From: a virus | IMG/VR virus record: IMGVR_UViG_3300027779_000041 | Location: 1 to 51,388 of that record | Length of the DNA stretch: 51,388 nucleotides | Direction: 5' to 3' (one strand) | Shown here: positions 32,836 to 38,570 of the stretch, in pieces | How the letters are laid out: each line of letters begins with the position of its first letter | How positions within the stretch are numbered: position 1 is the first letter of the stretch | Translations under genes and position numbers: made by a program | Notes under the pieces: generated by a model | Database searches by the model: none | What the model saw: the letters and a program-made list of their open reading frames with translations, nothing else | Told to the model about the DNA's origin: nothing

Positions 32836-33615
32836 TCATTCTGTTAGTAATGTTCTCCATTTGTCCCCGTCATGAAACTCAAATGTCTTTTTACCCCTAT
32901 TGTAATATAGGGAACCTACGGAAAATCGCTTTGGCCTTGATCTCATAGGTCTTAACTGAATTTGGTCAGTCATTATAATAGAATTCTTACCATTTACAGA
33001 AAATTCATCCGTTTGTAACTTTAGGGGACTTTTTGATTCCTCGACGGCGATTTTAATGTTGTCACCCAGAATAAACTTGAGTTCATCTTTGTCTATAGAT
33101 TGTATGCGTCCATCAAGGCGACCCAGTAGGGTGGCTTCCTCTAGGGGAACTATTGTTGGGATAAATTTATCTATAGAACATACAACAGAATGCTCTTCAA
33201 TGAGTAATTCTTGATATTCTGCTGGTGAATGTGTGGAAATTATGCAGTTTTTAACAAAATCAGGCAGGGGCTTCAAATGATTCTTAGTAGGGACGGGGAT
33301 TTCATTATAATCTGGGTGAAAGTCAGTGAAAATATATTCTCGTTGTAGAAATACTCTACCGTCTCTGTGTTTTAATTCCCCAAAGCCCGTTTCAAGAAAA
33401 AGCAGTTTTTCCGTCGTAGAATCATTACATCGCAACGAATAGAAAAAATTTGTATCTGCAGGAATTGTATCACTTAACAGATTACAATTATTTAAAAAAT
33501 CAATATCTGATGGTGCTATGTCATTAGCATTCTTAGGTGACATGAGTTCAATACCGTCATCAATGACTCGTGCTGGTGAATGCGATCTATGATTATAGAT
33601 TTGTTTATTCTTCAC
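32836..33615 (-). CDS. Probable virion or fibre-associated protein
   Basis: This 259-residue protein ends in FSVGSLYYNRGKKTFEFHDGDKWRTL (about 230-257), a short repeat-like motif found at the ends of phage fibre and neck proteins. The rest is unrecognised, with segments SHSPAEYQELLIEE and DSTTEKLLFLETGFGELKHRDG. The start is a GTG at 33615 that overlaps the TGA of the preceding gene (GTGA) and has AGGAGG upstream, so it is translationally coupled. The virion role is inferred from the C-terminal motif only. Confidence 0.5.
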   Translation of the reverse strand: MKNKQIYNHRSHSPARVIDDGIELMSPKNANDIAPSDIDFLNNCNLLSDTIPADTNFFYSLRCNDSTTEKLLFLETGFGELKHRDGRVFLQREYIFTDFHPDYNEIPVPTKNHLKPLPDFVKNCIISTHSPAEYQELLIEEHSVVCSIDKFIPTIVPLEEATLLGRLDGRIQSIDKDELKFILGDNIKIAVEESKSPLKLQTDEFSVNGKNSIIMTDQIQLRPMRSRPKRFSVGSLYYNRGKKTFEFHDGDKWRTLLTE

Positions 33616-33791
33616 TCGTCGTTCCTCCTCGATAATTTGGATTCGTCAGCCTCATCGACTAGGGAAGCCATAGATTTATCTGGTGGATCAGGAACTTGTA
33701 AATCATCGAGAATTTCATCGCAGAGATCAGCAGTGGCTCTCGCAACAACGACGGTTTTTATAGTTGTAATTTCTTCTGGGTCTTTTTTCAT
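33612..33791 (-). CDS. Small acidic protein, first gene of late arm
   Basis: An ATG at 33791 (MKKDPEEITTIKTVVV) is preceded by AGGAGGT and encodes 59 residues. A longer frame from GTG at 33818 would start inside the promoter motif and is rejected. The protein is helical and acidic with clusters DLCDEILDDLQVPDPPDKS. It is the first gene behind the late promoter at 33809. Its function is unknown. Confidence 0.6.
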   Translation of the reverse strand: MKKDPEEITTIKTVVVARATADLCDEILDDLQVPDPPDKSMASLVDEADESKLSRRNDE

Positions 33792-33808
33792 GTTGTACCT
33801 CCTAATAG

Positions 33809-33818
33809 TAATATACAC
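33809..33818 (-). promoter_or_regulatory. Late promoter motif GTGTATATTA
   Basis: The minus strand reads TTCGTGTATATTACTA, about 20 bases before the ATG at 33791. It differs from the other late motifs by AAT to ATTA. The spacing to the start codon (20-25) equals that at 24253. It is the most upstream promoter of the minus-strand arm. Confidence 0.6.
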
Positions 33819-33876
33819 GAAATGGTAGTTTTGATGGATAAAAGATTCTAAAATGGTAAATTTTCATAAAAAATCA

Positions 33877-33904
33877 TTGTAAAACTGTTACTTGTGGATA
33901 TTAT
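33877..33904 (+). promoter_or_regulatory. Possible promoter of structured RNA
   Basis: TTGTAA (33877-33882), 16 bases, TATTAT (33899-33904). It is a moderate sigma-70 match. A start near 33911 would lie just before the first paired strand of the structured region. Confidence 0.35.
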
Positions 33905-33910
33905 AGATAG

Positions 33911-34440
33911 TGACTTATCAAGAGGGAAATTTCTTTTTGAACCATGTCCGGCAAATATCTCGTCCTGTGGACGAATCAGTTGTGTGACCGGCGAGCTGCA
34001 ATGCTTAAAGAAATTACCTGAATGGTCTGGAGTTTAGCATGAGTATTACCCGTACTCATATTAGAATTACGAGCGTTGCTCGATAAGAGTAACAATCGGA
34101 CAGAATGGATCAGGCTCTGGCGACAGAGGACTTACTGAAAATTCAGGAGTTGAGGTTTAAGCATCCTCCCAAACATCAAGTGGTAATCATGATCCTTTTG
34201 CAGTTCGCTCACAGATGGTAAGTTAATAGCTACTGGTAGTAACCAGTTGTAGCTATATGCTCGGGTTGTATCTTGACTCTACCTAAACACCAAGCGAAAT
34301 AAATAGGGGCGAGGGGGTAAGATTGGGTAGGACATTGATATTGGTGCTGGTGAATTATGTTTGCACCACCCTGGCTTTTTCCACAGCAAGACACCATTCT
34401 ATCTTTGAAGATAAAACCCCTACCACTATATTTGTATAAG
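33911..34440 (+). ncRNA. Candidate large structured RNA, divergent region
   Basis: No plausible gene fills this ~530-base stretch, but it folds well by eye. Helices are 33928-36 with 34007-15 (9 bp), TCGTCC/GGACGA hairpin (33960-74), 34017-23 with 34141-47 (7 bp, enclosing three hairpins), ATGAGTA/TACTCAT (34039-59), CGAGC/GCTCG (34070-82), CTCTG-GCGA-CAGAG (34115-28, a GNRA loop on the plus strand), a 12-bp hairpin at 34226-56, TGGTGC/GCACCA (34342-68) and TAGGGG/CCCCTA (34304-09 with 34417-22). ATGCTTAAA (34001-09) also pairs with 34156-64, which would make a pseudoknot with the first helix. The GNRA loop favours the plus strand. The family is unknown; large phage RNAs such as GOLLD or ROOL are options. 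Confidence 0.5.
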
Positions 34441-34518
34441 TCGTTGTACAGTATAGACTTAGAGCGATACTAGTGGGCTTTCGGCGACGTAAGTCGTTTG
34501 ATAGCAATGACTTAGGTC
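34437..34518. repeat. Paired inverted-repeat element, copy 1
   Basis: The first arm pair is degenerate (TAAGTCGTT ... GACTTA, 34437-61). The second is GACGTAAGTC ... GACTTAGGTC (34486-34518). It stands 62 bases before a consensus -10 box. This is the first of six related elements in the early region. Confidence 0.7.
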
Positions 34519-34556
34519 AATATGGGAAATATCTTTTATTTTCTTGTGCAAAGCTA

Positions 34557-34585
34557 TTGACAAACGGCAATGATGCCGATATAAT
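34557..34585 (+). promoter_or_regulatory. Consensus sigma-70 promoter
   Basis: TTGACA (34557-62), 17 bases, TATAAT (34580-85), a perfect consensus. GCCGATA directly precedes and overlaps the -10 box. It drives the gene at 34629. Confidence 0.85.
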
Positions 34586-34628
34586 ACTTAGAGACACAAG
34601 ACAAAGACAACACAACAAAGGAAACACA

Positions 34629-34784
34629 ATGATCAATCCACTACCACGACCAACACACAAACTGACAGTACATGCATCAGACAAACCTGTGTTTCTTCCC
34701 CAACCAACACACAAACTCACAGTAAACGTATCAGACAAGAAATCTCACAAAAACTGCAATACTTACGAAATCTACACGAATTAG
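34629..34784 (+). CDS. Small protein with duplicated PTHKLTV motif, 51 aa
   Basis: The ATG at 34629 lies 43 bases after the consensus promoter. A longer frame from 34473 would cross that promoter and is rejected. The 51-residue protein carries two copies of the motif PTHKLTV-x2-SDK (residues 6-17 and 23-34). It ends in CNTYEIYTN. The weak ribosome-binding site is AAAGGAAA. No family is recognised. The duplication suggests a two-site binding peptide. Confidence 0.55.
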   Translation: MINPLPRPTHKLTVHASDKPVFLPQPTHKLTVNVSDKKSHKNCNTYEIYTN

Positions 34785-34786
34785 GG

Positions 34787-34815
34787 TTGAAACAACCAGA
34801 ACCATATGGTACAAT
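34787..34815 (+). promoter_or_regulatory. Sigma-70-type promoter
   Basis: TTGAAA (34787-92), 17 bases, TACAAT (34810-15). The leader after the -10 box, ACACTATCACAAACAAC, is shared with other early transcripts. It drives the gene at 34855. Confidence 0.7.
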
Positions 34816-34854
34816 ACACTATCACAAACAACAAACAACACACAAGGCAACACA

Positions 34855-35034
34855 ATGAAACGCTTTCACTACTCTTTCACAATCGTACCGCTTTCAGGTA
34901 ACAGCGAAGTTTCTACATCAGGCATCATCTCTGCTGAGAATGAAGAAATCGCTATCATCTTCGCTCGCGACCATCATCGAAAAACCACAAAGATTTTTGG
35001 CAAGGCGATTGACATTCGCTGCTTTGAACTGTAG
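34855..35034 (+). CDS. Small protein, 59 aa, unknown
   Basis: The ATG at 34855 follows the promoter by 39 bases. The frame encodes 59 residues (MKRFHYSFTIVPLSG ... AIDIRCFEL), with a beta-beta-alpha-like pattern (ARDHHRKTTKIFGKAIDI). The opening MKRF is shared with the next gene (MKRFNVIAKYL), which may indicate duplication of a start region. Its TAG stop forms part of the next gene's -10 box. Confidence 0.55.
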   Translation: MKRFHYSFTIVPLSGNSEVSTSGIISAENEEIAIIFARDHHRKTTKIFGKAIDIRCFEL

Positions 35035-35037
35035 AAT
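35009..35037 (+). promoter_or_regulatory. Promoter inside gene end
   Basis: TTGACA (35009-14), 17 bases, TAGAAT (35032-37). The -35 box lies within codons of the preceding gene and the -10 box includes its TAG stop. The leader ACACTCTCACACAAC matches other early leaders. Confidence 0.7.
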
Positions 35038-35072
35038 ACACTCTCACACAACACACCACCAAAGGAAATAAC

Positions 35073-35288
35073 ATGAAACGCTTCAACGTAATTGCTAAGT
35101 ATCTCGACACTGATCAGGTAATGAATCACCAAAGTGTTCGGGAAGATCAGATTGATTTTGTCAATCAGACTTTCAATTACAATCCCTTTTATCCTGCTCA
35201 ACCAATCCAGAGCATTGAGAATGTTGACACCGGATACCTCGCAGCATTTGACAGCTACTGTGAACAATTCGGCACAGCAGCGGAGTAG
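35073..35288 (+). CDS. Small protein, 71 aa, unknown
   Basis: This 71-residue protein starts 36 bases after its own promoter, with AAAGGA upstream of the ATG. It is acidic, with NYNPFYPAQPIQSIENVDTG in the middle, and helical at the C-terminus (YLAAFDSYCEQFGTAAE). No family is recognised. It is likely an early host-takeover protein by position. Confidence 0.55.
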   Translation: MKRFNVIAKYLDTDQVMNHQSVREDQIDFVNQTFNYNPFYPAQPIQSIENVDTGYLAAFDSYCEQFGTAAE

Positions 35289-35291
35289 GGT

Positions 35292-35378
35292 ATGAGTAAG
35301 CAAAACAGGATTGAAACCATTGCTGTATTCTCAGGAATAATAATTGCAATAATCTTCGCTACTATCTCGACAGGGTAG
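35292..35378 (+). CDS. Single-span membrane peptide, 28 aa
   Basis: An ATG at 35292, three bases after the previous stop, opens MSKQNRIETIAVFSG followed by a hydrophobic stretch IIIAIIFATIS. It is one transmembrane span with a charged N-terminus. The GTAGGGT in front is a weak ribosome-binding site. Its size and position, directly before a repeat element, suggest it ends the cassette. Confidence 0.45.
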   Translation: MSKQNRIETIAVFSGIIIAIIFATISTG

Positions 35379-35409
35379 AGCTGTCCTACCCAAAGGAATC
35401 AGCTAAGCC

Positions 35410-35495
35410 GACGTAAACCCTTACACAGTAACGACTTACGACACGGAAGGCCCGCCCCCGGCGACGTAAGTCCTTTGGTAGCAACGGGTTATGTC
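35410..35495. repeat. Paired inverted-repeat element, copy 2
   Basis: GACGTAAACCC ... GACTTACGAC (35410-42), a GC-rich spacer with GGCCCGCCCCC, then GACGTAAGTCC ... GGTTATGTC (35463-95). It starts 32 bases after a stop codon. It is followed by a TACTTTGGAATACTTTGG stretch that also occurs after copy 5. Confidence 0.8.
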
Positions 35496-35573
35496 AATTT
35501 TCCGCAAGCAAATTCCATGCCATAAATACTTTGGAATACTTTGGAAATTAACGCCCATATGCTGATGACAGGC

Positions 35574-35602
35574 TTTACGTGTGTCGATAATTATAGTACA
35601 AT
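35574..35602 (+). promoter_or_regulatory. Sigma-70-type promoter
   Basis: TTTACG (35574-79), 17 bases, TACAAT (35597-602). GTCGATA lies in the spacer. An ATG occurs six bases after the -10 box (35609). Confidence 0.6.
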
Positions 35603-35638
35603 ACACGTATGACAAACAACAACACAAAAGGAAACAAG

Positions 35639-35911
35639 ATGACAAGTCAAGAGCAAGCAATCAAAATCAAAGAAGCAACCGCCCGTAAATGGGCACGTCG
35701 CCAAGCACGCTGGACAGCGAAGAAGGCCGAAACGGCCAACGAAGAAGTTACACCGAACTGGGGTATTGAAGCTGGACAGGATGCGGTTTTCGAAGGCCGA
35801 TGGATTCACGTTGACGAAGTCAATCCCACTACAGGCGAGTTTTTCGGAAACGATCAGGATGGCGACGAAGTCTCAGGATTCGCCGATTCTCTTGACCATG
35901 TTTATAATTAG
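35639..35911 (+). CDS. Small protein with basic N-terminal helix, 90 aa
   Basis: The preferred start is ATG 35639 (MTSQEQAIKIKEATARK), with AAGGA eight bases before it. ATG 35609, ten codons upstream in frame, sits where transcription should begin and could give a leaderless longer form. Residues 8-35 are a strongly basic helix (ATARKWARRQARWTAKKAE). The C-terminal half is acidic with EGRWIHVDEVNPTTGEFFG, a beta hairpin pattern. A nucleic-acid-binding role is possible but not shown. Confidence 0.6.
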   Translation: MTSQEQAIKIKEATARKWARRQARWTAKKAETANEEVTPNWGIEAGQDAVFEGRWIHVDEVNPTTGEFFGNDQDGDEVSGFADSLDHVYN

Positions 35912-35924
35912 CCTGCAATTGACC

Positions 35925-35954
35925 TTGCATTTTCCACCTCTTATCTGGTACAAT
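35925..35954 (+). promoter_or_regulatory. Weak sigma-70-type promoter
   Basis: TTGCAT (35925-30), 18 bases, TACAAT (35949-54), followed by the shared leader ACACTCTCACAAACAAC. It drives the gene at 35996. Confidence 0.5.
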
Positions 35955-35995
35955 ACACTCTCACAAACAACGAACGAAAAACAGAAAGTAGAACA

Positions 35996-36232
35996 ATGGC
36001 TGGAGTATCTTGGAACGACCGATTTTCCTGCGAAATCCCAAACAAAGACGGAAACCGCGTTTTCTTGAGCATTCGGGAAATGCTGGCTTTTATGTGGCTG
36101 CAAGGTGCTAAAGCAATCGCCTACGATGACGAGTTTAGTTGCTGGCGTTGTACTGATCCCGAGTGGGTCGCAGGCCGCAAGAAATACTCTGACATGGTAC
36201 AACGACAATGTGACCGATACGGTTGCGAATAG
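35996..36232 (+). CDS. Small protein, 78 aa, unknown
   Basis: This 78-residue protein has four Cys residues (RFSCEIP, SCWRCTDPEW, QRQCDRYGCE), with CWRC close together, and several Trp. It might bind a metal. The start lies 42 bases after the promoter. The ribosome-binding site is weak (AGAAAGTAGAACA). No family is recognised. Confidence 0.55.
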   Translation: MAGVSWNDRFSCEIPNKDGNRVFLSIREMLAFMWLQGAKAIAYDDEFSCWRCTDPEWVAGRKKYSDMVQRQCDRYGCE

Positions 36233-36301
36233 CATTCGACCAACACCTGAAGCCAGACAGGATAACAATGGCACCCCACACACCCTCAAAGGAAAAACAA
36301 A

Positions 36302-36415
36302 ATGAAAAACAGTCCTGACCTAGTATTTGCCGTATCGGTTGCGGTTGGATTCTTCCTGACTGGTGCTACAATCGCACTGGCTGGAATCGCTCTCGAAATA
36401 ATTGTCCTACACTAA
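36302..36415 (+). CDS. Small hydrophobic membrane peptide, 37 aa
   Basis: ATG at 36302 follows AAAGGAAAAACAA and encodes 37 residues. Residues 8-34 (VFAVSVAVGFFLTGATIA, LAGIALEII) form one long or two short membrane spans. It lies between a small soluble gene and repeat element 3, like the 28-residue peptide before element 2. Holin-like size, but no lysis context. Confidence 0.45.
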   Translation: MKNSPDLVFAVSVAVGFFLTGATIALAGIALEIIVLH

Positions 36416-36443
36416 TGTCTCACCTAAAGGAATCGGATCGGCT

Positions 36444-36529
36444 GACGTAAACCCTTGGTATCAAACGACTTACGGCGAGGAAGCCCGGCCCCAAAATTCC
36501 TAAGTCCTTTGGTAGTAACGACTTACGTC
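36444..36529. repeat. Paired inverted-repeat element, copy 3
   Basis: GACGTAAACCC ... GACTTACGGC (36444-76), spacer with GCCCGGCCCC, then TCCTAAGTCC ... GACTTACGTC (36498-529). It starts 29 bases after a stop codon and ends 72 bases before a TATAAT box. Confidence 0.8.
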
Positions 36530-36577
36530 AATATCTAAAAACTTTTAATTATTTGTGTGTTTTTGTAATGAACAGCA

Positions 36578-36606
36578 TTGACTTTGGACGATAATAGTAG
36601 TATAAT
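36578..36606 (+). promoter_or_regulatory. Strong sigma-70 promoter
   Basis: TTGACT (36578-83), 17 bases, TATAAT (36601-06). GGACGATA lies in the spacer. The start codon of the next gene is only six bases behind the -10 box. Confidence 0.8.
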
Positions 36607-36612
36607 ACAACT

Positions 36613-36804
36613 ATGAAAAACAACACAACCAAAATCGTCGCAACGGCTCCAGATCATCTCGCTGGCTGGGATTATAAACTCTACAACTACGGCAAAAAGT
36701 GGGCCATCAGGATAAATCATAATGATGAGCCAGTAGGATGTCATCATTTCGGCTCTGAAAAATATATCAAGAAAGTTTGGAAAAAATACACAGATCGGGC
36801 TTGA
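36613..36804 (+). CDS. Small protein, 63 aa, likely leaderless
   Basis: The ATG at 36613 lies at the expected transcription start of the strong promoter at 36578-36606. No other in-frame ATG or GTG exists nearby, so the mRNA is probably leaderless. The 63-residue protein is basic with aromatic residues (AGWDYKLYNYGKKWAIRINH, GSEKYIKKVWKKYTDRA). It may bind nucleic acid. No family is recognised. Confidence 0.6.
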   Translation: MKNNTTKIVATAPDHLAGWDYKLYNYGKKWAIRINHNDEPVGCHHFGSEKYIKKVWKKYTDRA

Positions 36805-36828
36805 TACATCAGGCGAGTTCTGATACAA
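36800..36828 (+). promoter_or_regulatory. Sigma-70-type promoter
   Basis: TTGATA (36800-05), 17 bases, TACAAT (36823-28). The -35 box overlaps the stop codon of the preceding gene. It drives the gene at 36864. Confidence 0.7.
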
Positions 36829-36863
36829 TACTCAGACACTTTTCAACTTGAAGGATTGACACG

Positions 36864-37031
36864 ATGAACAGTTTTGATGAGATTCAGTGCGAAGAAACCC
36901 CAAACGAGCAACTTTGTTTCAACATGGAAGAAATGGCATTCATGCAGGAATGGGAAGACGGACGGAAAAGAGAATTTCAGGAAGAACTTGACAATCTGGC
37001 GGATTTGATGGCCGCTGAACTTGACTTTTGA
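36864..37031 (+). CDS. Small acidic protein, 55 aa
   Basis: ATG at 36864, 35 bases after its promoter, encodes 55 residues with a net negative charge (FDEIQCEETPNEQL, EEMAFMQEWEDGRKREFQEEL). It is almost entirely helical. DNA-mimic inhibitors have such composition, but this is only a compositional remark. A terminator follows 20 bases after the stop. Confidence 0.55.
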   Translation: MNSFDEIQCEETPNEQLCFNMEEMAFMQEWEDGRKREFQEELDNLADLMAAELDF

Positions 37032-37049
37032 GATTGGATGTGTTACAAT
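37021..37049 (+). promoter_or_regulatory. Promoter directly before terminator
   Basis: TTGACT (37021-26), 17 bases, TACAAT (37044-49). The expected start (about 37056) is inside the terminator stem that follows, so a productive transcript seems unlikely. It resembles the promoter at 37126-54. Confidence 0.4.
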
Positions 37050-37050
37050 T

Positions 37051-37077
37051 AAGACCCCGCCCTTCGGGGGTCTTTCT
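37051..37077 (+). terminator. Rho-independent terminator
   Basis: AAGACCCC ... GGGGTCTT forms an 8-bp stem with a loop containing CCCTTC, followed by TTCTT. It lies 20 bases after the stop at 37031 and ends that cassette. Confidence 0.85.
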
Positions 37078-37125
37078 TGGTTCGATTAGTTTTTCATTTG
37101 AACTTGGAAACTTTTGGGAATAGAC

Positions 37126-37154
37126 TTGACATTGTCTTTTGAGTGTGTTACAAT
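37126..37154 (+). promoter_or_regulatory. Strong sigma-70 promoter
   Basis: TTGACA (37126-31), 17 bases, TACAAT (37149-54), followed by the leader ACACACTCACAAACC. It drives the run of genes 37190-38276. Confidence 0.8.
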
Positions 37155-37189
37155 ACACACTCACAAACCTTACTTTGGAGATTGAGAAG

Positions 37190-37420
37190 ATGAAGATTGA
37201 AACGACGTACACTGTTGGAAACGTGAAGCACATTACTTGTTGGAGTAACTTAGAGATTTGTTGTGAAGACGGCAGTACAGTCATCGTGCCTATGTCAATT
37301 TCAGACAAACAGATTCTGGCTGATAGTTTGCTGAACCGAATCAAGAACGACAAGAAACGTGAGTTGGAAAGTCTGAAAAGTGATTTGGAAGCGATTGAAG
37401 CAAAAGAAAATGAGGAATAA
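37190..37420 (+). CDS. Small protein with helical C-terminus, 76 aa
   Basis: The ATG at 37190 follows TTGGAG. A TTG 17 codons upstream overlaps the promoter and is rejected. The first half is beta-rich (KIETTYTVGNVKHITCWSN, GSTVIVPMSISDKQ). The second half is a charged helix (LNRIKNDKKRELESLKSDL). No family is recognised. It heads a run of six closely packed small genes. Confidence 0.6.
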   Translation: MKIETTYTVGNVKHITCWSNLEICCEDGSTVIVPMSISDKQILADSLLNRIKNDKKRELESLKSDLEAIEAKENEE

Positions 37421-37428
37421 TTATTATT

Positions 37429-37500
37429 ATGACCGTTTTGCTTTCACTTCTGCCACTAGTGGCATTCCTGTACATTATTAGAGAAACCCGCGAACCATGA
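37429..37500 (+). CDS. Membrane peptide, 23 aa
   Basis: ATG at 37429 encodes MTVLLSLLPLVAFLYIIRET, followed by REP. It is one hydrophobic span followed by a basic tail. The stop overlaps the next start (ATGA), which suggests coupling with the exported protein behind it. The ribosome-binding site is weak (GAGGAATAATT). Confidence 0.4.
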   Translation: MTVLLSLLPLVAFLYIIRETREP

Positions 37501-37736
37501 AAAATCTCTTGCTTTCTATTGCTTTGTTTTGTATCATGGGTGGAATTGCTGAATCAGCAGAACCTGAAAAGATCTATGTTCAACCTGTGCCTGTGTTTTA
37601 TAGTTGGATCGGCGGTTATACTAACTTTCCACAATACCGAATGCACAGACCAGCATACTACGTTTGGCCAACAATCATTATAAAAGAACAACCAAAGAAA
37701 ACTATGATGTTAGGCGATTTGCCACAATACTTTTAA
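37497..37736 (+). CDS. Exported small protein with signal peptide, 79 aa
   Basis: Residues 1-21 (MKNLLLSIALFCIMGGIAESA) form a typical Sec signal peptide: a Lys, a hydrophobic core and A-x-A-like cleavage before EPEK. The mature part is rich in Tyr, Pro and Trp (YVQPVPVFYSWIGGYTNFPQ, RPAYYVWPTIII). It is probably periplasmic. It could act at the host envelope, for example in superinfection exclusion. No family is recognised. Its start overlaps the membrane peptide in front. Confidence 0.6.
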   Translation: MKNLLLSIALFCIMGGIAESAEPEKIYVQPVPVFYSWIGGYTNFPQYRMHRPAYYVWPTIIIKEQPKKTMMLGDLPQYF

Positions 37737-37745
37737 GGTTACAGA

Positions 37746-37964
37746 ATGTATACACATATCAAATTTATCCGACCATCGACGGGAAGTGAAATACTTGTAA
37801 AGCCACCTTGCGACTCATTTGATGAAAGGTTATTCGTCGATAACTCAGAGGCTGCAAATTGGGCGGTAAAAATGTTTCCGGACTTTATTCCAATGGAGTT
37901 ATTGGAAGAACAACAAGCACAATTTTTAATGAGGAGTGAGTTTGAATCAGACACCAATAATTAA
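37746..37964 (+). CDS. Small protein, 72 aa, unknown
   Basis: This 72-residue protein begins MYTHIKFIRPSTGSEILVKPP and contains a helix at FDERLFVDNSEAANWAVKMF. It ends acidic (EEQQAQFLMRSEFESDTNN). Its 3' end overlaps the following small gene by 23 bases in another frame. No family is recognised. Confidence 0.55.
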   Translation: MYTHIKFIRPSTGSEILVKPPCDSFDERLFVDNSEAANWAVKMFPDFIPMELLEEQQAQFLMRSEFESDTNN

Positions 37965-38082
37965 AGTAGGAACTGAGCTAGAGATTGGCACCGTTGTTAA
38001 AATCCTGCACGACGGTGTTATGATTAAGAAGGCAGGAAATGAGTTTAAAGTATCTTTTAAAACCGTAGAAAGAGAAGTTTAA
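37942..38082 (+). CDS. Small SH3/KOW-like protein, 46 aa, TTG start
   Basis: A TTG at 37942 with AGGAG five bases before it opens a 46-residue frame. GTG 37936 is an alternative. The pattern VGTELEIGTVVKILHDGVMI is followed by KKAGNEFKVSFKTVER, five short strands like an SH3/KOW barrel. It overlaps the previous gene by 23 bases in another frame. Its TAA overlaps the next ATG (TAATG), so it seems coupled to the similar beta-rich protein behind it. Confidence 0.5.
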   Translation: MNQTPIIKVGTELEIGTVVKILHDGVMIKKAGNEFKVSFKTVEREV

Positions 38083-38276
38083 TGATTAAGACACACAAGC
38101 GAATTGGTAGCACTGTAAAGTTTATGTATCCACGACATGGAAAGTTTAACATTCTTCGGAATGTAAGTGGTGTTGTGGTTGGTAAGGGTAAGGGGCCGAA
38201 TGGTCCATATCTGACCGTTGACGAGGTTCGGGGTGGCACCCGCTGTTTCTCGACCAAGAAAATTGTTGACATGTAA
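38082..38276 (+). CDS. Small basic beta-rich protein, 64 aa
   Basis: This 64-residue basic protein has strands such as GSTVKFMYPRHGKF, SGVVVGKGKGPNGPYLTVDE and RGGTRCFSTKKI. The pattern resembles small RNA- or DNA-binding barrels (SH3/KOW type). It is the last gene before repeat element 4. No exact family is recognised. Confidence 0.55.
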   Translation: MIKTHKRIGSTVKFMYPRHGKFNILRNVSGVVVGKGKGPNGPYLTVDEVRGGTRCFSTKKIVDM

Positions 38277-38287
38277 ATTGTGTTGTG

Positions 38288-38375
38288 TCGCCGTAAGTCC
38301 CTGCCCCGTAAGGGGTTAGGGCGGGCGGGGCGGGCCGGTTTTGTCGTAAGTCCTTTGATACCATACACTTACGTC
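38288..38375. repeat. Paired inverted-repeat element, copy 4
   Basis: The first half contains a hairpin CCCTGCCCC-GTAA-GGGGTTAGGG (38299-321) with a GNRA-type loop on the plus strand. A GC-rich spacer follows, then GTCGTAAGTCC ... CTTACGTC (38343-75). It starts 12 bases after a stop codon. Confidence 0.8.
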
Positions 38376-38407
38376 GATTGTTATTTTTGAGAACTTGGGC
38401 ATTCGCA

Positions 38408-38461
38408 CCACACCTGCTATTGTGTGGGATGTCCCATCTAACCCTAAAGGGTTGCGTTTTT
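38408..38461 (+). terminator. Tandem hairpins with T-tract
   Basis: Hairpin CCACAC/GTGTGG (38408-27) is followed by AACCC-TAAA-GGGTT (38440-53), then GCGTTTTT. The second hairpin could act as a weak terminator. It stands between repeat element 4 and the consensus promoter at 38510. Confidence 0.4.
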
Positions 38462-38509
38462 ATAGTACAGCCAGTGAGTTAGCGAGTTAGCCAATTTTGA
38501 CTAAAGTCC

Positions 38510-38538
38510 TTGACATCATATGGACGATATGATATAAT
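38510..38538 (+). promoter_or_regulatory. Perfect consensus sigma-70 promoter
   Basis: TTGACA (38510-15), 17 bases, TATAAT (38533-38). GGACGATA is in the spacer. It drives the 152-residue gene and the GP88-like gene. Confidence 0.85.
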
Positions 38539-38570
38539 GGGGAGTATCTTAGCCTCAACGGAGAACGACC

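Noticed and set aside
33612-33818. Longer first late gene from GTG 33818
   Set aside because: The GTG is part of the promoter motif GTGTATATTA, and ATG 33791 has an AGGAGGT site.
34473-34784. 103-codon frame on the plus strand
   Set aside because: It starts inside repeat element 1 and runs through a perfect promoter; the gene starts at 34629.
36444-36529. Repeat elements as simple Rho-independent terminators
   Set aside because: No T-tract follows the second repeat and copy 6 comes after a normal terminator.
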